64,000 bases of DNA from contig JAPYKE020000537.1 of the NCBI GenBank assembly GCA_028554795.2, forward strand, positions 124,001 through 188,000, written 5' to 3'. The notes under the pieces are model-generated. The model saw only the letters and a program-made list of their open reading frames with translations. It did not search any database and was not told where the DNA came from. The position numbers and the translations under genes are program-made. The DNA comes from Sinohyriopsis cumingii (taxonomy: Eukaryota; Mollusca; Bivalvia; Unionida; Unionidae). This document shows positions 61,276 to 64,000 of this stretch, piece by piece. The first letter of the stretch is position 1. Every line of letters starts with the position of its first letter.

Positions 61276-64000
61276 ATACCGTTTGTTAACATTTGCGTGT
61301 TTTTCATAGCCGGTAAGCCCTATGGTGCCCCTTATTTTGCTGTTTCGTCTGCAGGAAATTCGTCAGGACTTTCTTCCTAGGTGGACTCTATCTCCTAGAG
61401 ATAAAATATCCATGGTGGACCCATGTGAAGACTTATAAGGAGGGGACTAATGACTCACATGTATATAATCTTACGGCATGTGATCTGCTCGACTTCCTTT
61501 ATTTAGTCGCACGTTTCTCGAAATCGGCCGGACGAATTTTGTTCAAATTTCTCCTGCTGTTAGAAAAGGGTCTTATTTCAGAACGATATAAGCGAGATCG
61601 AAATCAAAATCCTGTAGGTAAGGTTTCCATGAGTACAAACTATTAATACCGTTTGTTAACATTTGCGTGTTTTTCATAGCCGGTAAGCCCTATGGCGCCC
61701 CTTAATTTTGCTGTTTCGTCTGCAGGAAATTCGTCAGGACTATCTTCCTAGGTGGACTCTTTCTCCTAGAGATAAAATATCGATGGTGGACACATGTGAA
61801 GACTTATAAAGAGGGGACTAATTTCTCACTTGTATATAATCTTACGGCATGTGATCTGCTCGACTTCCTTTATTTAGTCGTGCGTGTCTCGAAATCGGCT
61901 GACGAATTTTCTTTAAGTTTTTTCTGCTGGTAGAAAAGGGTCTTATTTCAAAACGATATAAGCGGCATCGAAATCAAAGTCCTCTAAGTATGGTTTCGAT
62001 GAGTACAAACTATTAATACCGTTTGTTAACATTTGCGTGTTTTTCATAGCCGGTAAGCCCTATGGTGCCCATTATTTTGCTGTTTCGTCTGCAGGAAATT
62101 CGTCAGGACTTTCTTCGTAGGTGGACTCTATCTCCTAGAGATAAAATATCCATGGTGGACCCATGTGAAGACTTATAAGGAGGGGACTAATATCTCACAT
62201 GTATATAATCTTACGGAATGTGATCTGCTCGACTTCCTTTATTTAGTTGCACGTGTCTCGAAATCGCCTAAGGAATTTTCTTCAAATTTTTCCTGCTGTT
62301 AGAAAAGGGTCTTATTTCAGAACGATATAAGTGACATCGAAATTAAAAACCTCCAAGTAAGGTTTCCATGAGTCCAAACTATTAATACCGTTTGTTAACA
62401 TTTGCGTGTTGTTCATAGCCGGTAAGCCCTATGGCGCCCCTTATTTTGCTGTTCGTCAGGAGGGAATTCGTCATGACTTTCCTCCTAGGTGGACTCTATC
62501 TCCTAGAGATAAAATATCCGTGGTGGACTCATGTGAAGACTTACAAAGAGGGGACTAATGGCTCACTTGTATATAATTTTACGGCATGTGATCTGCTCGA
62601 CTTCCTTTATTTAGTCGTGCGTGTCTCGAAATCGGCTGGACAAATTTTCTTTAAATTTTTTCTGCTGTTAGAAAATTGTCTTATTTCAAAACGATATAAG
62701 CGGCATCGAAATCAAAGTCCTCTAAGTAAGGTTTCCATGAGTACAAACTATTAATACCGTTTGTTAACATTTGCGTGTTTTTCTTAGCCGGTAAGCCCTA
62801 TGGCGCCCCTTATTTTGCTGTTTCGTCTGCAGGAAATTCGTCAGGACTTTCTTGGTAGGTGGACTCTATCTCCTAGAGATAAAATATCCATGGTGGACCC
62901 ATGTGAAGACTTATAAAGAGGGGACTAATATCTCACATGTATATAATCTTACGGAATGTGATCTTCTCGACTTCCTTTACTTAGTCGCACGTTTCTCGAA
63001 ATCGCCTGGACGAATTTTCTTCAAATTTTTCCTGCTGTTAGAAAAGGGTCCTATTTGAGATCGATATAAGCGACATCGAAATCAAAATCCTCTATGTAAG
63101 GTTTGCATGAGCACAAACTATTAATACCGTTTGTTAACATTTGCGTGTTTTTCATAGCCGGTAAGCCCTATGACGCCCCTTATTTTGCTGTTTCGTCTGA
63201 ATGAAATTCGTCAGGACTTTCTTCCTAGGTGGACTCTATCTCCTAGAGATAAAATATCCATGGTGGACTCATGTGAAGACTTATAAAGAGGGGACTAATT
63301 ACTCACATGTATAGAATCTTACGGCATGTGATCTGCTCGACTTCCTTTATTCAGTCGCACGTTTCTCGAAATCGGCTTGACGAATTTTCTTCAAATTTCT
63401 CCTGCTGTTAGAAAAGGGTCTTATTTCAGAACGATATAAGCGAGATCGAAATCAATATCCTCTATGTAAGGTTTCCATGAGTACAAACTATTAATACCGT
63501 TTGTTGACATTTGCGTGTTTCTCATAGATGGTAAGCCCTTTGACGCCCCTTATCTTGCTGTTTCGTCAGGAGGAAATTCGTCAGGACTTTCTTCGTAGGT
63601 GGACTCTATCTCCTAGAGATAAAATATCCATGGTGGACTCATGTGAAGACTTATAAAGAGGGGACTAATGACTCACATGTAAATAATCTTAAGGCATGTG
63701 ATCACGTCGACTTCCTTTACTTAGTCGCACGTTTCTCGAAAGCGGCTGGACGAATTTTCTTTAAATTTTTTCCGCTGTTAGAAAAGGGTCTTGTTTCAAA
63801 ACGATATAAGGGGCATCGAAATCAAAAACCTCTAGGTAAGGTTTCCATGAGTACAAACTATTAATACCGTTTGTTAACATTTGAGTGTTTTTCATAGACG
63901 GTAAGCCCTATGGCGGCCCTTATCTTGCTGTTTCGTCTGCAGGAAATTCGTCAGGACTTTCTTCCTAGGAGGACTCTATCTCCTAGAGATAAAATATCCA
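61276..64000 (+). repeat. Rearranged third copy of HOR C, SINE lost
   Basis: Monomers start at 61276, 61646, 62016, 62385, 62754, 63124, 63494 and 63864 (cut by the window end). Monomer 61276 begins like the SINE monomer 58048 (ATGGTGCCCC) but has no SINE, and it ends like 60906 (TTGTTCAAATTTCTCC, GCGAGATCG). Monomers 62385, 62754 and 63124 correspond to 56938, 57308 and 57678. Monomer 63494 corresponds to 56199 (TTTCGTCAGGAGG). HOR C order is therefore present but shuffled. No other kind of sequence is seen. Confidence 0.85.

Larger units (their letters stand above)
1..64000 (+). repeat. 370-bp satellite array filling the window
   Basis: The string ATACCGTTTGTTAAC (or a close variant) recurs every 369-371 bp across the window, always in the same orientation. 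No unique DNA separates the copies. Landmarks within a monomer (offset 1 = first A of that string) are: TTTTTCATAG ending at offset 34; CTGCAG near 74; the TATCT...AGATA inverted repeat at 114-128; CCATGG at 135; TATATAAT at 187-194; the SINE target at 225-235; T-rich runs at about 257-275; and GTAAGG at 343. Copies differ by scattered substitutions and occasional 1-bp indels. The order of variant monomers repeats over longer distances, forming higher-order repeats. Length and uniformity are typical of pericentromeric, subtelomeric or other heterochromatic satellites; which one cannot be told from sequence alone. Confidence 0.98.

Noticed and set aside
137-63864. Dozens of 73-117 codon open frames on the + strand as a tandem gene family
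   Set aside because: They coincide one-to-one with the 370-bp repeat and use a GTG rather than ATG at the common start. They are broken by 1-bp indels in many copies and show no recognisable domain. Reported as a testable lead only.
1-64000. CENP-B box in monomers
   Set aside because: I looked for TTCG-N4-A-N2-CGGG in the monomer and the SINE. The nearest strings (around CTCGAAATCGGCTGG and TTCGTTACGGATC) lack the required spacing or the CGGG core.
1-64000. CRISPR array
   Set aside because: Repeats are directly joined 370-bp units without spacers; there are no short repeats with unique spacers and no cas genes.

Overview
The window is one uninterrupted block of eukaryotic satellite DNA. A monomer of about 370 bp (usually 369-371 bp) is repeated head-to-tail on the + strand from the first base to the last. 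By hand I count about 167 monomers, including partial ones at both edges and one internally deleted copy. I use the conserved string ATACCGTTTGTTAAC as monomer start (offset 1). I find no unique-sequence gene, rRNA, functional tRNA, CRISPR array or operon. The open frames of 60-117 codons recur once per repeat and are best read as by-products of the tandem repeat.

Ten monomers carry the same extra 258-261 bp insert at the same internal position (after offset 235). Each is flanked by an 11-bp target-site duplication, TATTTAGTCGC. The insert has a tRNA-like head with RNA polymerase III A and B boxes, an unrelated body, and an (AAC)n tail, so it is a tRNA-derived SINE. One insertion site and one duplication in all ten copies mean the SINE landed once and was then multiplied as part of the satellite. 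The 3' end of the body (ATGGCGTTAAACC plus the CAA-rich tail) is, from memory, like SINE ends common in molluscs (V-SINE/RUDI type). A mollusc or another marine invertebrate is therefore the best guess for the host, but this is tentative.

Layout: 1-5970 is plain monomers with one SINE monomer and a 160-bp truncated monomer. 5971-14444 is a long two-copy higher-order repeat (HOR) carrying five SINEs in all with the junction copy. 14445-21541 is a 2.86-kb seven-monomer HOR, about 2.5 copies, each with one SINE. 21542-54819 is a 33-kb SINE-free core with overlapping HORs (2,587, 6,287, 7,392 and 8,875 bp spacings). 54820-61275 is an 8-monomer, 3,228-bp HOR in two almost identical copies with a distinct SINE lineage. 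61276-64000 is a third, rearranged copy that has lost the SINE.

There is no gene network here. What the sequence records is repeated unequal exchange and gene conversion, with a retroposon carried along. Each monomer also holds an intron-like signal set, a TATA-like motif, a small inverted repeat and a long open frame. These are reported as leads, not as established functions. HOR similarities were judged by eye from diagnostic variants, not by alignment.
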